Part shown: positions 8,101 to 13,728 of the stretch, piece after piece
Numbering within the stretch: the first letter of the stretch is position 1
Layout: each line of letters starts with the position of its first letter
Assembly (NCBI GenBank): GCA_001303665.1
Contig: LJUF01000041.1
Location: 1 to 13,728, forward strand
Direction: 5' to 3'
Source: Phycisphaerae bacterium SM23_33
GTDB taxonomy: Bacteria > Planctomycetota > Phycisphaerae > SM23-33
Length of the DNA stretch: 13,728 nucleotides
Translations under genes and position numbers: made by a program
The notes under the pieces: model-generated
Databases searched by the model: none
The model's input: only the letters and a program-made list of their open reading frames with translations
What the model was told of the DNA's origin: nothing

Positions 8101-9910
8101 GCCGCTGAAGGAGGCCATCGTCGTCCGGCTGTACGACTGCATGCGCTGGGGCGGGATGGGCTACGCCCGGCGGTACGCCCGGCACGTCCGGGACGTGTAC
8201 GAGAACGACGGCGCCGCCCAGGGTTTCGCCGCCACCCGGGCGGTCATTCACACGCTGGCCAATGCTATGCTCATCCAGGACGCCATCTTCGCCGCCGAGC
8301 TGTCCACCAGCCCCGAGAAGTACGCCCGCGACCGCGAGAAGTACAACGTCAACCCCGCCAACGGGGATCGCATCGTCTACCGCCACCTGTGGCACTGGGC
8401 CCCGGCCATCGGCCCCTGGGCCGCCAGCTTCGACCTGAAGGTGTATCACTGGATGCTCAAGCTGCTGCGGCACGCACGCTTCCTGCGGAAGCTGCTGCCC
8501 TTCTGGCACCGCCAGGAGCGCCAGTTCCTCGCGGAGTACGAACAGGACCTGGCCGCCTTTGCCCCCGCCACCGACCAGCAGTACCAGCAGGCCCTGCCGG
8601 CCCTGTCCTCGCCCCCATGCATGAACTGCTTCAACCCTCGCTGCCAGGAGCTCGGCTGCCCGCTGGCCGCCCAGATCCCAAAGTGGGTGGAGCTGGCCTA
8701 CCGGCAGCGCTGGCAGGAGGCCGCCGAAAAGCTCCACGAGGACAACAACTTTCCCGAGATCACCGCCCGGGTCTGCCCGGCCCCGTGCCAGGACCAGTGC
8801 AAGCAGGGCATCAACGATTACCCGGTGCAGGTCAGGGACATCGAAGGCCGCATCGTCGAGCGCGCCTTCCGGGAAGGCTGGGTGCGGCCGGTCCGCCCGG
8901 AGCGCAAGACCGGCCGGAAGGTGGCGGTCGTCGGCTCCGGCCCGGCCGGGCTGGCGGCGGCGCAGCAGTTGGCCCGCGCCGGCCACGACGTGACCGTCTT
9001 CGAGAAGGACGACCGCCCCGGCGGGCTGCTGCGATACGGCATTCCTGACTTCCGGCTGGACAAGGCGCTCATCGACCGCCGGCTGGAGCAGTTGACCGCC
9101 GAGGGCGTGAGCTTTCAGACGGGCGTGGAGGTGGGTAAGGACATCCCCGCCGGCCAGCTCAAGGAGCGGTTCGACGCCATCCTGCTGGCCGTCGGGGCCC
9201 GCCGGCCGAGGGACCTGAAGCTGCCCGGCCGCCGCCGCAAAGGCGTGCACTTCGCCTTGGAATTCCTCCGCCAGCAGAACCTGCGCCAGGCCGGCGTAGA
9301 GACCGGCCGGGCCCAGGCCATCAACGCCGCCGGCAAGGTCGTGGCCGTCATCGGCGGCGGGCTGACAGGCGAGGCCTGCGTCGAAACCGCCCTGGCCCAG
9401 GGGGCCAAGCAGGTCCACCAGCTCGAGATCCTCCCCGAAGGCAGCCCGCAGCTCCCGTCGGTCGACAACCAGACCTCTGCGGCGGCCGTCCACCGGCAAT
9501 ACGGCGTCGCCACCAAGGCCTTCAACGGCCAGAAGCCGCCCGCCGCCGGCGGGAGCATCTCCGAAATCCAGGCCGTCCGCGTCCGCTGGGCCAATTCCTC
9601 CAATGGCCCCGTCATGAAGGAGCTGCCGGGCACGGAATTCCGCATCCGGGCCGACCTGGCCCTGCTGGCGCTGGGCTTCGATCCGGTGCTGGACGGCGAG
9701 CTCACCGAGCAGCTCGGCCTCGGCGTGGACCACAACGGCAAGCCCGTCGTCAGCGACTACGCCACCAGCGTCGCCGGGGTCTTCGCGGCCGGCGACCTGG
9801 TGACCGGCCCGGCCTACGTGGCCACGGCCATCGACTCCGGCCGAAAGGCTGCCGAGAAGATCAACCAGTACCTCGGCGAGGCCGCCACACCCGCCGCCGC
9901 GCCGGCCTGA
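5129..9910 (+). CDS. Single-chain indolepyruvate-type 2-oxoacid oxidoreductase fused to a GltD-like NAD(P)H oxidoreductase
   Basis: This 1593-residue protein joins two enzymes. Residues about 20-1140 follow aerobic single-chain indolepyruvate:ferredoxin oxidoreductase: a POR N-terminal domain with NNNEALAS (Glu75), domain II (263-385), a TPP domain with CPGCPHR (425-431), GDS (511-513) and LDN (538-540), and Fe-S cysteines 651, 654, 657, 663, 684, 690 and 696. A gamma domain begins at VGFGGMG (about 739) and a DUF6537-like region follows (about 955-1140). Residues about 1160-1590 are a complete GltD-like module: cysteines 1164, 1167, 1172, 1177, 1216, 1220 and 1224, FAD motif GSGPAG (1269-1274), NAD(P) motif GGGLTG (1409-1414) and C-terminal AAGD. 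It should oxidatively decarboxylate a 2-oxoacid, perhaps an arylpyruvate, to acyl-CoA and pass electrons internally to NAD(P). AGGG 9 bases before ATG 5129 favours this start over 5027 and 5141. No signal peptide; cytoplasmic. The domain calls are strong; substrate and cofactor preference are inferred. Confidence 0.9.
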   Translation: MPQAMKVEPRFLTGDGPEIFTGNELLLKGALETPGGVHLLGGYPGSPVAGFFDALALVKELLKAKGIRAVINNNEALASAMLNGSQVAGCRGMIVIKSVGAHVAADALALGNLAGAHPEGGAVVVYGDDPWSDSTQVAADSRYISKHLYMPVIEPAEPQEVKDFVALAFELSRSAELYAGYVLTTNLADGGGSVQCRPNQFPPLNTWTRKALETAAIDVNKFVLLPPKTWWQEESLSGRFQRAVAASRRLGLNRILYPARRRKPVGFASSGLAHAYLVQALLDLGVLGDYPILKLGMSYPMDAEQVRRLAQQCQRIVVVEERRGFLEEQLSEVILQARQEGHPAGQAEVWGKQFPAGLAGLPATRGLHPSIVIEHLVELLKQLHGRRGRGGASGKYRKWQQELDTIESTAGVDVGKLPQRLPTFCPGCPHRDTADLCLEIKKRFMDGEYMQAAHGCGPVDLMFHGDTGCYTMLMYPPNEVLMHDYSGMGLGGGTGSGTDPFITNQQVVFMGDSTFFHSGQIAISQAIKLGQDITFIILDNRTTAMTGHQPTPGVDYDILGGPTPAQSIDEIIRGMDAYGQMQVVRVNVERRREYRRLLEKTFLAEGVKVVIADKECGITRLRRKRREERAITRRRGFLPDWEHMNINPELCRFCLTCVELTGCPGLKHVQTPYGRKMDTDLTWCINDGACERVGACPAFERVLIKRKRPPRSRVPELGLEDIPEPEKRPPGELWRCCLVGFGGMGIGLATSILVRAGHKEGYQVLFVDKKGLAIRNGGVISQVVYNLGRKPVSAVIPYGKADLLIGIDVLEAARALDPAARMRVASRQRTAAVINTDKIATIHGLMAREDFDPAGLEAVIREHTRSDDYLARNISRICEKYLGSKLYANMMMLGFAFQKGLIPVSMRSIAWAIRDTIRAEVRKNLYAFNMGRKLVVQPDLFQGAPQRTGWREVLDEKCRCTIRRHRRGQRLADELRQLAAETVNTTADLPEPLKEAIVVRLYDCMRWGGMGYARRYARHVRDVYENDGAAQGFAATRAVIHTLANAMLIQDAIFAAELSTSPEKYARDREKYNVNPANGDRIVYRHLWHWAPAIGPWAASFDLKVYHWMLKLLRHARFLRKLLPFWHRQERQFLAEYEQDLAAFAPATDQQYQQALPALSSPPCMNCFNPRCQELGCPLAAQIPKWVELAYRQRWQEAAEKLHEDNNFPEITARVCPAPCQDQCKQGINDYPVQVRDIEGRIVERAFREGWVRPVRPERKTGRKVAVVGSGPAGLAAAQQLARAGHDVTVFEKDDRPGGLLRYGIPDFRLDKALIDRRLEQLTAEGVSFQTGVEVGKDIPAGQLKERFDAILLAVGARRPRDLKLPGRRRKGVHFALEFLRQQNLRQAGVETGRAQAINAAGKVVAVIGGGLTGEACVETALAQGAKQVHQLEILPEGSPQLPSVDNQTSAAAVHRQYGVATKAFNGQKPPAAGGSISEIQAVRVRWANSSNGPVMKELPGTEFRIRADLALLALGFDPVLDGELTEQLGLGVDHNGKPVVSDYATSVAGVFAAGDLVTGPAYVATAIDSGRKAAEKINQYLGEAATPAAAPA

Positions 9911-9920
9911 AGTGAAGGCG

Positions 9921-9942
9921 CCGCCGCCTCCACGCCCGGCGG
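9921..9942 (+). terminator. GC hairpin after the fused oxidoreductase, possible terminator
   Basis: CCGCCG (9921-9926), a ten-base loop and CGGCGG (9937-9942) can pair 11 bases after the stop codon. No T tract follows, so it may be a Rho-dependent or mRNA-stabilising structure rather than an intrinsic terminator. Nothing else is evident in 9911-10064. Confidence 0.3.
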
Positions 9943-10077
9943 GAAATGAAACGCCCATGACGCCGCGCAAGAGGGATAGGCACTCAAGCGGCGGCCGAAG
10001 GCCTTGGGCTGGGGGTGTAAACGGATTCCACCTTGTGATACACTTTCGGCCGTGGCGCCAGAGCAAGGAGGCTGAAG

Positions 10078-10314
10078 ATGAGAGTGGTTGTCATCCTGTT
10101 GACGCTGGCAGTTGCACTGAGTTTGCTGGCCGGCCCCGGCTGCATCGCGGTCAGCAATCCCAGCACCGTTAGCAAGGCCACCACGCTGGGGCAGGAGCTG
10201 ATGGACCTGCAAGAGGCCAAGGAAGGCGGGGCCGTCACCGAAGAGGAATACCAGCAGCTCCGGAAAAAGCTGATTGACGCCGTCGGGAAGCCGTGGCCCT
10301 GTGAGCACAAGTAA
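10078..10314 (+). CDS. Small lipoprotein with SHOCT-like C-terminal motif
   Basis: This 78-residue protein begins with a short basic and hydrophobic signal ending LLAGPGC, so Cys22 is the probable lipidation site, although GPG before Cys is not the classic lipobox. Residues about 37-66 (LGQELMDLQEAK, GAVTEEEYQQ, LRKKLID) fit the SHOCT pattern, in which an amphipathic helix, a Gly/Thr-containing turn and TxEEYxxxKxxL form a short oligomerisation-like module. The protein ends with a second Cys at residue 75. AAGGAGG at 10065-10071, six bases before the ATG, is a very good ribosome binding site. It is probably the first gene of a unit with the membrane protein 40 bases downstream. The motif says little about function; a membrane-tethered accessory role is only a guess. 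Confidence 0.75.
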   Translation: MRVVVILLTLAVALSLLAGPGCIAVSNPSTVSKATTLGQELMDLQEAKEGGAVTEEEYQQLRKKLIDAVGKPWPCEHK

Positions 10315-10324
10315 TCTCCGGCCG

Positions 10325-10340
10325 CAGGGCTCCCGCCCTG
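10325..10340. repeat. Perfect intergenic inverted repeat
   Basis: CAGGGC, TCCC, GCCCTG forms a six-base GC stem with a four-base loop between the lipoprotein stop and the ribosome binding site of the next gene. No T tract follows on either strand. It could tune transcript stability or readthrough into the membrane protein gene. Confidence 0.45.
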
Positions 10341-10354
10341 AGTGAAGGAACGCC

Positions 10355-10939
10355 ATGGGAATTGTGCGCATCGTCTTGAGCGCGCTGTTCTTCCTGTCGG
10401 TGAGCCTGTGGCTGGGGGCGCTGGTGCTGCTGGCGATCGCCAGCCGGCTGATCGACTCGGCCCTGAAGGGCCGGCGGACCGAAGGCCGGCAGATCATCCG
10501 CCGCCTGCGCGGCATCTTCCAGAGCATGGAGTTGATCGCCCTGGCGGCGGCCTGGGGCAGCAGCGTCGCCCAACTGCTGCTGGAGCGGTTCCTCGGCCAG
10601 CGCTATCCCGGCACCTGGGGCACCGCCCAGGGAATCATGATCGCCCTGCTGGTCGTGCCCACCGTGGCGGCCATGTACTCCACGTTCTACCTGACCGGGG
10701 CGACGAAGCGGCGCGAGGCCCAGCTCGGCAGCTACGCCGACAAGGACGAGCAGATCCGCGTGCGAAAGAGCATCGCCCTGCTGCACAAGCAGGCGGAGAT
10801 GCTCACCTGGCTGAAGGCCGTCCTGGTGACCGGCGTGGTGATCGCGGCGGTGATTGCCCTGCACCCCCCGGGCGGGCCGGCGGGCCGGCCCGGCGCCGGG
10901 ACACCGACCACGCAGACGCAGCCTGCGCGGGCGAACTGA
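10355..10939 (+). CDS. Four-helix integral membrane protein, DUF4149/TMEM205-like
   Basis: This 194-residue protein has four probable membrane helices at about residues 5-29, 55-77, 91-113 and 152-169, then a Pro/Gly/Thr-rich tail. The opening LWLGALVLLAIASRLI and the second helix (SMELIALAAAWGSS) resemble the DUF4149/TMEM205 family of small membrane proteins of unknown function. Charged loops with RRxR clusters lie between helices 1-2 and 3-4, which suggests both are cytoplasmic. The ATG at 10355 is preceded by GAAGGAA a few bases upstream. The gene stops 15 bases before the GTG of nth, so the two are very likely cotranscribed. That spacing does not by itself imply shared function. The family assignment is tentative; the membrane topology is clear. 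Confidence 0.78.
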   Translation: MGIVRIVLSALFFLSVSLWLGALVLLAIASRLIDSALKGRRTEGRQIIRRLRGIFQSMELIALAAAWGSSVAQLLLERFLGQRYPGTWGTAQGIMIALLVVPTVAAMYSTFYLTGATKRREAQLGSYADKDEQIRVRKSIALLHKQAEMLTWLKAVLVTGVVIAAVIALHPPGGPAGRPGAGTPTTQTQPARAN

Positions 10940-10954
10940 GATGAGGGAGCGGCC

Positions 10955-11614
10955 GTGCCCAGAGAATCCAAAGCCGACCTGAAGAAGCGGACCGCCGGGA
11001 TCATCGCCGCTCTGAAGAAGCGCTACCCCCACGCCAGGACCGCGCTGAACCATTCCGACCCGCTGGAGCTGCTGGTGGCGACGATGCTGTCGGCCCAGTG
11101 CACCGACGAGCGGGTCAACCTCGTCACCCGGGAGCTGTTTGCCAAGTACAAGTCGGCGAAGGACTACGCCGGCGCGGTCCAGGAGCAGTTCGAGCAGGAG
11201 ATCAAGTCCACCGGCTTTTACCACAACAAGGCTAAGAGCATCCGGGCCGCCGCCGCCAGGATCGTCGAGGATTTCGGCGGTGAGGTGCCCGACAACATGG
11301 AGGCCCTGCTGACGCTGCCGGGCGTGGCCCGCAAGACCGCCAACGTGGTCCTCGGCGACGCTTTCGGCAAGCAGGAGGGCATCGTGGTGGACACGCACGT
11401 GATCCGCCTCACCGGCCGGCTGAAGCTCACCCGCTTCAAGAACAACCAGGGCGACCGCATCGAAAAGGACCTCCTGGAGCTGGTGCCGCGGAAGGACTGG
11501 ACGCTCTTCGCCCACATGCTGATCCACCACGGCCGGCAGACCTGCACCGCCCGAAAGCCCGACTGCCCCGGCTGCCTCATCAACAAGCTGTGCCCTTGGG
11601 CCGGCAAGGTATAG
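10955..11614 (+). CDS. nth: Endonuclease III (DNA glycosylase/AP lyase)
   Basis: This 219-residue protein removes oxidised pyrimidines from DNA and cuts the resulting abasic site in base excision repair. The helix-hairpin-helix LPGVARKTAN (121-130) includes catalytic Lys127, and VVDTHV provides catalytic Asp146. Four cysteines at 197, 204, 207 and 213 have the C-x6-C-x2-C-x5-C spacing of the family's 4Fe-4S cluster. MLSAQCTDERVN (44-55) is the conserved N-terminal helix. The length is close to the usual 210-220. The start is GTG at 10955 with AGGGAG five bases upstream. It is the last gene of a tight unit after the SHOCT-like lipoprotein and four-helix membrane protein. All catalytic and cluster residues are present, so I expect a working enzyme. 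Confidence 0.96.
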   Translation: MPRESKADLKKRTAGIIAALKKRYPHARTALNHSDPLELLVATMLSAQCTDERVNLVTRELFAKYKSAKDYAGAVQEQFEQEIKSTGFYHNKAKSIRAAAARIVEDFGGEVPDNMEALLTLPGVARKTANVVLGDAFGKQEGIVVDTHVIRLTGRLKLTRFKNNQGDRIEKDLLELVPRKDWTLFAHMLIHHGRQTCTARKPDCPGCLINKLCPWAGKV

Positions 11615-11689
11615 AGCGACACGGCAATCTCGAACGGCGAAATGAGACGGGCAAGACAAGATTCGGGCATTTGGACACGGTGACGTCCA

Positions 11690-11724
11690 CCTCGGCGTTC
11701 GATATTCGATCTTCGACATTCGGT
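11690..11724. repeat. Tandem 7-bp TTCGA-type repeat, five units
   Basis: Five consecutive heptamers follow the pattern N-Y-TCG-R-N: CCTCGGC, GTTCGAT, ATTCGAT, CTTCGAC and ATTCGGT. The spacing is exactly seven bases. The TTCGA core is nearly self-complementary, so both strands show it. It lies 38 bases before the sulfatase start, in the 147-base gap after nth. That gap holds no gene and no clear promoter that I can support. Confidence 0.7.
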
Positions 11725-11761
11725 GTTTCTTCTTGCAGGCGCTGACCCGGAGGCCGAGCGG

Positions 11762-13222
11762 ATGACCCAACGACCCAACTTCGTGTTGTTCTTCCCGGAC
11801 CAGTGGCGAGGCGACTGCCTTGGCGGCCTGGGACACCCGGTGGTGCAGACGCCCTTCCTGGACCAGTTGGCTGCCGAGGGCGTCACCTTCACCAGCGCGT
11901 ACTCGGCCTGCCCCAGTTGCATCGCCACCCGGGCCTGTCTGGCCACAGGGCAGACCCCCTCCACCTGCGGCCGGCTGGGCTACAGGGAGGGCGTGCCCTG
12001 GCGGTACCAGCACACCCTCATGCACTGCCTGCGGGACGCCGACTACCAGACCTTCTCCGCCGGCAAGACCCACTTCTACCCGCAGCGGCTGATGCTCGGC
12101 TTTGAGGAGATGCGGCTATACGACGTGCAGGTGCTGGAGCCGGACTTCTTCAGCGACTACCACGCCTGGCTAGCAGAGCAGAGCAACGGCCGCGTCCGCG
12201 ACACGGCCCGCGAGATGAGCAGCAACTCCTGGCTGGCGCGCCCGTGGGTGCACGAGGAAGACCTTCACCCCAACACCTGGACGGCCGACGCCGCCATCGA
12301 GCTGCTCAGCCGGCGCGACCCGACCCGGCCGTTTTTCCTCCAGGTGGGCTTCCATCGCCCCCACCCGCCGCTGGACCCGCCCATCCATTATTATGAAATG
12401 TACGGCGAGCGGCCTTTGCCGCCGGTGCCGGTGGGCGACTGGGCCGCCGAGTTCGACCAGCCCGTCCGGACGGTGGACGGCCCGGACCACGGCCGGCTGG
12501 GCGAGCAGGAGCTGGCCCGCAGCCGCCGGGCCTACTACGCCCAGATCACCCACCTGGACACCCAGATCGGGCGGGTGCTGTGGTGGCTGCGAAAGAGGGG
12601 CTGGCTGGAGACCACCTGGGTCCTGTTCACCTCCGACCACGGCGAGCTGCTGGGCGACCATCACCTCTTTCGCAAGACCACCCCGCACGAGGGCTCGGCC
12701 AAGGTCCCGTGGATCGTCCGCCCGCCGCCGCAGGCGGAAGGCCCCCGGGGCACCACCTGCGAGCTGCCGGTGACCCACATGGACATCATGCCCACGGTGC
12801 TGGAGGAGGCGGGCCTGCCCTGCCCGCCCGGCGTGGAGGGCCGCAGCCTGTACCCGCTGCTCCGTGGGCGGAACACCCCATGGCGCCCCTTCCTGCACGG
12901 CGAGCACACCCGCCCGCGCCGGGGCTGGCAGTTCGTCACCGACGGCAAGGAGAAGTTCATCTGGGACTCCGCCTCCGGGCGGGAGTGGTTCTTCCACCTG
13001 ACCCGCGACCCGCAGGAGCAGACCGACCGTTCCGGCGACCCGGAATACGCCCAGGGCGTCGAGCTGTGGCGCCGCCGGCTCATCGAGGTGCTCGCCGCCC
13101 GCCCGCAGGACGGGCTTTCCGACGGCCAGCGGCTGATCCCCGGCCGCATCCTCCCGGCCGTCCGGCCGGAGCTGCTGGAAAAACGCACCGATCCGGACGG
13201 GCACACGAGGCCGACGGATTGA
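11762..13222 (+). CDS. Type I sulfatase / phosphonate-ester-hydrolase-like enzyme, CxAxR type
   Basis: This 486-residue enzyme belongs to the alkaline-phosphatase-like sulfatase superfamily. The active-site segment ACPSCIATRACLATG puts Cys53 at the position converted to formylglycine. Its motif is C-I-A-T-R, with Ala where most sulfatases have Pro. Metal and substrate residues are visible in FFPDQWRGD (Asp13, Gln14), GKTH (101-104), TSDHGELLGDH (Asp292, His293) and SAKVPWIV (Lys314). The C-terminal part has the usual HGEH and WQFVTDGKEKFIW strands. There is no signal peptide, so it probably acts in the cytoplasm, unlike most planctomycete sulfatases. The ATG at 11762 has GGAGG eight bases upstream; the frame to 11723 begins inside the tandem repeat. 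The substrate is unknown: aryl, sugar or lipid sulfate esters, or phosphonate monoesters, would all fit. No maturase gene lies in the window. It converges with the Rrf2 gene. Confidence 0.9.
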   Translation: MTQRPNFVLFFPDQWRGDCLGGLGHPVVQTPFLDQLAAEGVTFTSAYSACPSCIATRACLATGQTPSTCGRLGYREGVPWRYQHTLMHCLRDADYQTFSAGKTHFYPQRLMLGFEEMRLYDVQVLEPDFFSDYHAWLAEQSNGRVRDTAREMSSNSWLARPWVHEEDLHPNTWTADAAIELLSRRDPTRPFFLQVGFHRPHPPLDPPIHYYEMYGERPLPPVPVGDWAAEFDQPVRTVDGPDHGRLGEQELARSRRAYYAQITHLDTQIGRVLWWLRKRGWLETTWVLFTSDHGELLGDHHLFRKTTPHEGSAKVPWIVRPPPQAEGPRGTTCELPVTHMDIMPTVLEEAGLPCPPGVEGRSLYPLLRGRNTPWRPFLHGEHTRPRRGWQFVTDGKEKFIWDSASGREWFFHLTRDPQEQTDRSGDPEYAQGVELWRRRLIEVLAARPQDGLSDGQRLIPGRILPAVRPELLEKRTDPDGHTRPTD

Positions 13223-13225
13223 GCG

Positions 13226-13265
13226 CGTTCCGTGAGCTTGATGCGGGGGCGGCTTCGGCGGAACG
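13226..13265. terminator. Inverted repeat between convergent genes, possible bidirectional terminator
   Basis: CGTTCCG (13226-13232) and CGGAACG (13259-13265) can pair across a 26-base loop. They lie in the 46-base gap between the sulfatase and Rrf2 stop codons. Neither strand has a T tract, so this is suggestive from position only. Confidence 0.25.
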
Positions 13266-13268
13266 GCC

Positions 13269-13673
13269 TTACTGGACGTCGCAAACCAGCTCGTCCAGCG
13301 TCTTGGAGCCCAGGGCGGAGCGGATCTTCTTCTGGAGGTCCTCCCACACCGGGCGGACGCGGCAGTTGGGCTCTTGGCACTGGGGCGGATTGTGCTGGCA
13401 GAGGTTGATGGCCAGCGGCCCCTCCACCGCCTCGATCACCTCCAGCAGGGTGATCTCGTTGGCCGGCCTGGCCAACTGGTAGCCGCCGCCCTTGCCGCGG
13501 ACCGCGGTCACGAGGTGCGCCCGCGACAGCAGGGAGAAGATCCGGGTCATGTAGTCTCTGGGGAGTTTGCGGAGGCGGCAGAGCTCGTCCAGCGGGGTGG
13601 GCTTCTCGGCGGGGCGAGAGGCCAGCACGATGATCCCCCGCACCGCCAATTCCGCCGCCATGGAGAGTTTCAT
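13269..13673 (-). CDS. Rrf2-family transcriptional regulator with Fe-S-type cysteines
   Basis: This 134-residue Rrf2 winged-helix protein opens with MKLSMAAELAVRGIIVLA and has a DNA-binding helix around LPRDYMTRIFSLLSRAHLV (37-55). The wing is VRGKGGGYQLARP (58-70), one of the most conserved stretches of the family. ITLLEVIEAVEGP leads to three cysteines at 92, 99 and 104 (C-x6-C-x4-C), close to the three-Cys cluster ligands of IscR and NsrR. It could therefore sense iron-sulfur status, nitric oxide or redox state. The length is typical. ATG at 13673 is the family start, although no strong ribosome binding site precedes it. No iscS, iscU or suf gene is next to it in the window, so I give no gene symbol. 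Upstream DNA has a candidate -10 box and a palindrome that may serve autoregulation. Confidence 0.92.
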   Translation of the reverse strand: MKLSMAAELAVRGIIVLASRPAEKPTPLDELCRLRKLPRDYMTRIFSLLSRAHLVTAVRGKGGGYQLARPANEITLLEVIEAVEGPLAINLCQHNPPQCQEPNCRVRPVWEDLQKKIRSALGSKTLDELVCDVQ

Positions 13674-13693
13674 GAATGGGGTCCGAACGCCAA

Positions 13694-13718
13694 GGGCACA
13701 AGTGTCCGTAGCATCTTA
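13694..13718 (-). promoter_or_regulatory. Candidate Rrf2 promoter -10 and overlapping operator palindrome
   Basis: On the minus strand TAAGAT (13718-13713) resembles a -10 box; the matching -35 would fall beyond the window end. Just downstream GGACACTTGTGCCC (13707-13694) is a 14-base palindrome apart from one mismatched pair and the central bases. It covers the likely transcription start, where an autoregulatory Rrf2 site would be expected. No biochemical match to a known operator is claimed. Confidence 0.35.
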
Positions 13719-13728
13719 GACTGCATCT

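Noticed and set aside
6440..10066. 1208-codon open frame on the minus strand opposite the fused oxidoreductase
   Set aside because: It mirrors the codon bias of the real gene (GC at third positions keeps stops out of one antisense frame), reads as low-complexity Gly/Val/Ala/His text and has no recognisable domain.
9912..10172. 86-codon plus-strand frame between the fused oxidoreductase and the SHOCT lipoprotein
   Set aside because: No ribosome binding site, overlap with the well-started lipoprotein gene, and Pro/Arg-rich composition.
11626..11730. Small peptide on the minus strand containing a SKIEYRTP-like stretch
   Set aside because: It is the translation of the TTCGA heptad repeat and its flank, with no independent sign of coding.
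12170..13204. 344-codon minus-strand open frame opposite the sulfatase
   Set aside because: Antisense of a clear sulfatase with intact active-site motifs; composition is typical of GC-driven shadow frames.
12661..13701. 346-codon minus-strand frame running through the Rrf2 gene
   Set aside because: It overlaps the well-supported Rrf2 gene in another frame and the antisense of the sulfatase; no domain is seen.

Overview
The window is a GC-rich bacterial chromosomal segment with eleven protein-coding genes. I see no rRNA, tRNA, CRISPR array, insertion sequence or phage gene. The gene mix suggests Planctomycetota, perhaps a Phycisphaerae-like lineage. It includes a lipoprotein glycoside hydrolase of the beta-galactosidase-trimerisation type, a type I sulfatase, an invertebrate-type lysozyme-like protein, a SHOCT-like small lipoprotein and an intergenic TTCGA heptad repeat. 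This placement is inferred from gene content only, not from a marker gene.

Left part (1-4968): a small DUF378 membrane protein (+) converges on a minus-strand series. Read in transcription order, that series is a secreted lipoprotein glycoside hydrolase (4968-2773), a dihydropteridine-reductase-like short-chain dehydrogenase (2655-1960) that ends at a good intrinsic terminator, a membrane-anchored i-type-lysozyme-like protein (1680-1009) with two candidate promoters upstream, and a small nitroreductase (872-360).

Centre (4969-9910): a divergent intergenic region separates the glycoside hydrolase from the most notable gene. This is one uninterrupted 1593-codon reading frame joining a complete single-chain indolepyruvate-type 2-oxoacid:ferredoxin oxidoreductase to a complete GltD-like Fe-S/FAD/NAD(P)H oxidoreductase. 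The order is pyrimidine-binding domain, TPP-binding domain, Fe-S segment, gamma domain, DUF6537-like region, then GltD. The layout predicts a self-contained 2-oxoacid:NAD(P)+ oxidoreductase in which electrons pass from TPP through Fe-S clusters to FAD and NAD(P) within one chain, without free ferredoxin.

Right part (10078-13728): a probable plus-strand operon encodes a SHOCT-like lipoprotein, a four-helix DUF4149/TMEM205-like membrane protein and endonuclease III (nth). A tandem 7-bp repeat follows, then a sulfatase with a CxAxR active site and no signal peptide. It converges on a minus-strand Rrf2-family regulator with three cysteines suited to an Fe-S cluster and a palindrome near its likely transcription start.

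The genes do not form one obvious pathway. The fused oxidoreductase is the best candidate for a little-described system. The lysozyme-like protein and the QDPR-like dehydrogenase are secondary points of interest. Most long opposite-strand open frames are by-products of high GC content.
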